DNA from: an uncultured Collinsella sp.
Lineage (GTDB): Bacteria > Actinomycetota > Coriobacteriia > Coriobacteriales > Coriobacteriaceae
DNA: 5,691 bases
Assembly (NCBI GenBank): GCA_905204635.1
Contig: CAJLAN010000122.1
Coordinates: 1-5,691 of the forward strand
Direction: 5' to 3'
Positions 4,356-5,691 of the stretch are shown here, in pieces; position 1 is the first letter of the stretch, and every line of letters starts with the position of its first letter. A program made the translations under genes and the position numbers. The notes beneath the pieces are model-generated. The model was not told the origin of the DNA. It did no database searches and saw nothing but the letters and a program-made list of their open reading frames with translations.

Positions 4356-5691
4356 GCGTAGGTGAAGGTTGTGACGTCGAACATGCCCTCGGGGCGGATG
4401 CGGAGCGTCGGGATAACCGGCAGGGGCAGGAAGATGATGCCCATGATGGGGTCGAGCGGCGGCTCGATGCCCATGGCGCGCGCCTTGACCATAAAGTCGT
4501 CGTGCTGCGCGGCGACATCCTCGGCCGTGCCTTCGCTCATCAGACCGCCGAGCGCCAGCGGAATGCGCGCCACGACCTCGCCGTTGCGCACCAGCACGTG
4601 ACCACCCTGGCCCACAGCCTCAACAGCAGCCATCATATCGGCAGCGTTATCACCCACGAAGCACACGTTGTGCGAGGCGTGGCCGATCGTGGAGGCAATG
4701 GCGCCACCGGTGATGGTGAAGCCACGCACCCAGCCGCGACCGATATGCTTGCCGACAAGGCCCAGGCCCGCAGGACCATCACCGTCGGCGCCCTCGGCCT
4801 GCAGCGACACACCGCGGCCGTGGCGCTCGATCAGCATAATGCGACGCAGGCCCTCGGCGCTCTCGGGGCGAGCCATACCCGTGATGGCCTTACCCGGCAC
4901 CACGTCAATCACGGCCTCGCCCGGCTTAAAGGCATAGTCGAATACGTCGAGCGAAAGCTTCGGCAGCTTAACGGACGCGCGCAGCTCGTCGGCAAGGGCT
5001 GCGACCTCGGCCATCTCGGGTGCGATCTCGCCCACAAAGGTGCCGTCCTGCGCCACCAGAGCACCGGCGGCGTATACGCGATGCGGAGCCGTGGTGAACG
5101 TCAGGTCATTGAGCACCAGCAGGTCGGCACGCTTGCCCGGGGCGATGGCGCCACGCAGTTCGTGCGGGTCGCGGCAGCCGTGATCCAGGCCAAACGCCTC
5201 AGCCGTGGAAAGGGACGCCATGGAGATAGCGACCACCGGGTCGATACCGGCCTCAATCGCCACGCGGCAGGCGTTGTCGATCATGCCGGACGCAAGCGCA
5301 TCGGAAGGAGCGCGGTCGTCGGTCGCAAAGCAGCAACGGCGGGCACGGGCAGGATTCTCCAGCAGCATCGGCGACAGGTTGGCCAGGTCATGGCTGCACG
5401 TACCCTCGCGCAGCATCACATACATGCCGCGAGACAGCTTGTCGAGTGCCTCCTCGGGAATCGTCGACTCATGGTCAGCGATAATACCTGCTGCGGCATA
5501 GGCGTTGAGGTCCTTGCCGGCAACGAGCGGCGCGTGACCGTCAACCTGCTTGGACGGCGTCTGGTTGGCAGCGTCGATTCGAGCGCAGGTCTCGGGATCG
5601 GCCATAAAGACGCCCGGCAGGTTCATCATCTCGCCCAGGCCAAAGACATCGCCCGGATGCTCGGCAAAAAACGCCTGCATGTCAGCGGCGG
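4349..5691 (-). CDS. ade: Adenine deaminase, 5' end beyond window
   Basis: The enzyme hydrolyses adenine to hypoxanthine and ammonia in purine salvage; it is a metal-dependent cytosolic member of the amidohydrolase superfamily. The 446 visible residues are the C-terminal three quarters of a protein usually 570-600 residues long. Counting from the Met at 5680, recognisable blocks are GLGEMMN (14-20, metal-region Glu), DGHAP (48-51, His49), DHE (69-71), REGT (91-94) and TDDR (120-123, metal-binding Asp), then the barrel closure AIAPGKRADLLVL. The family's C-terminal domain follows, with IERHGRG, GFTITGGAIASTIGHASHN and GIIFLPLPVIPTLRI. The N-terminal HxH metal motif must lie outside the window. 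That Met is internal: the frame is open through Ala-Ala-Asp to the edge, so the true start is not visible. The visible part is intact. The last residue, Asp, is followed by a TAG that belongs to the repeat at 4305-4352. HAD-2 lies downstream on the same strand. Confidence 0.94.
   Translation of the reverse strand, partial: AADMQAFFAEHPGDVFGLGEMMNLPGVFMADPETCARIDAANQTPSKQVDGHAPLVAGKDLNAYAAAGIIADHESTIPEEALDKLSRGMYVMLREGTCSHDLANLSPMLLENPARARRCCFATDDRAPSDALASGMIDNACRVAIEAGIDPVVAISMASLSTAEAFGLDHGCRDPHELRGAIAPGKRADLLVLNDLTFTTAPHRVYAAGALVAQDGTFVGEIAPEMAEVAALADELRASVKLPKLSLDVFDYAFKPGEAVIDVVPGKAITGMARPESAEGLRRIMLIERHGRGVSLQAEGADGDGPAGLGLVGKHIGRGWVRGFTITGGAIASTIGHASHNVCFVGDNAADMMAAVEAVGQGGHVLVRNGEVVARIPLALGGLMSEGTAEDVAAQHDDFMVKARAMGIEPPLDPIMGIIFLPLPVIPTLRIRPEGMFDVTTFTYAD

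Noticed and set aside
5678..5680. The Met codon as the start of adenine deaminase
   Set aside because: The frame continues open to the window edge, and the family needs roughly 130-150 more N-terminal residues including the HxH metal motif, so this Met is internal.

Overview
The window is about 60-65% GC with short intergenic gaps. It reads as ordinary chromosome of a high-GC Gram-positive, most likely a Coriobacteriia member (Collinsella-like). That placement is an inference from overall protein character, from the zinc-type L31 with a structured leader, and from interspersed GGGGACGTTC/GGGGACAGTCC repeats that I recall from that group. It could not be confirmed without a database.

Layout. 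(1) Positions 1-314, minus strand: 3'-truncated rpmE (ribosomal protein bL31), preceded by a structured leader that can hide its own Shine-Dalgarno, and by a sigma70-type promoter. (2) Positions 438-2355, plus strand: a small UPF0237-type ACT-domain gene, then a complete Si-type citrate synthase, closed by a strong intrinsic terminator. (3) Positions 2380-3222, plus strand: a complete Cof-type HAD-IIB phosphatase that begins only 25 bases after that terminator. (4) Positions 3219-3347: a cluster of short GGGGAC-type palindromic repeats between convergent genes. (5) Positions 3348-4142, minus strand: a second, different Cof-type HAD phosphatase, with a 62-nt near-perfect hairpin that engulfs its ribosome binding site. 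(6) Positions 4305-4352: an inverted copy of the repeat from region 4. (7) Positions 4349-5691, minus strand: the C-terminal three quarters of adenine deaminase (ade), running off the window.

How the parts fit. Citrate synthase supplies citrate, probably for 2-oxoglutarate and glutamate. The ACT protein upstream may be a small amino-acid-sensing regulator. Adenine deaminase belongs to purine salvage. The two HAD enzymes are probably small-molecule phosphatases of unknown substrate. No single pathway unites the genes.

The most unusual structure is non-coding. A 22-bp repeat (21/22 identical) lies in inverted orientation on either side of the second HAD gene. In both copies its TAG is the stop codon of the neighbouring gene (HAD-1 on one side, ade on the other). 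The homology extends over about 47 bases. The second notable element is the rpmE leader, where two hairpins present nearly the same loop motif and the second one sequesters the SD. I see no CRISPR array, transposase, tRNA gene, phage gene or defence system.
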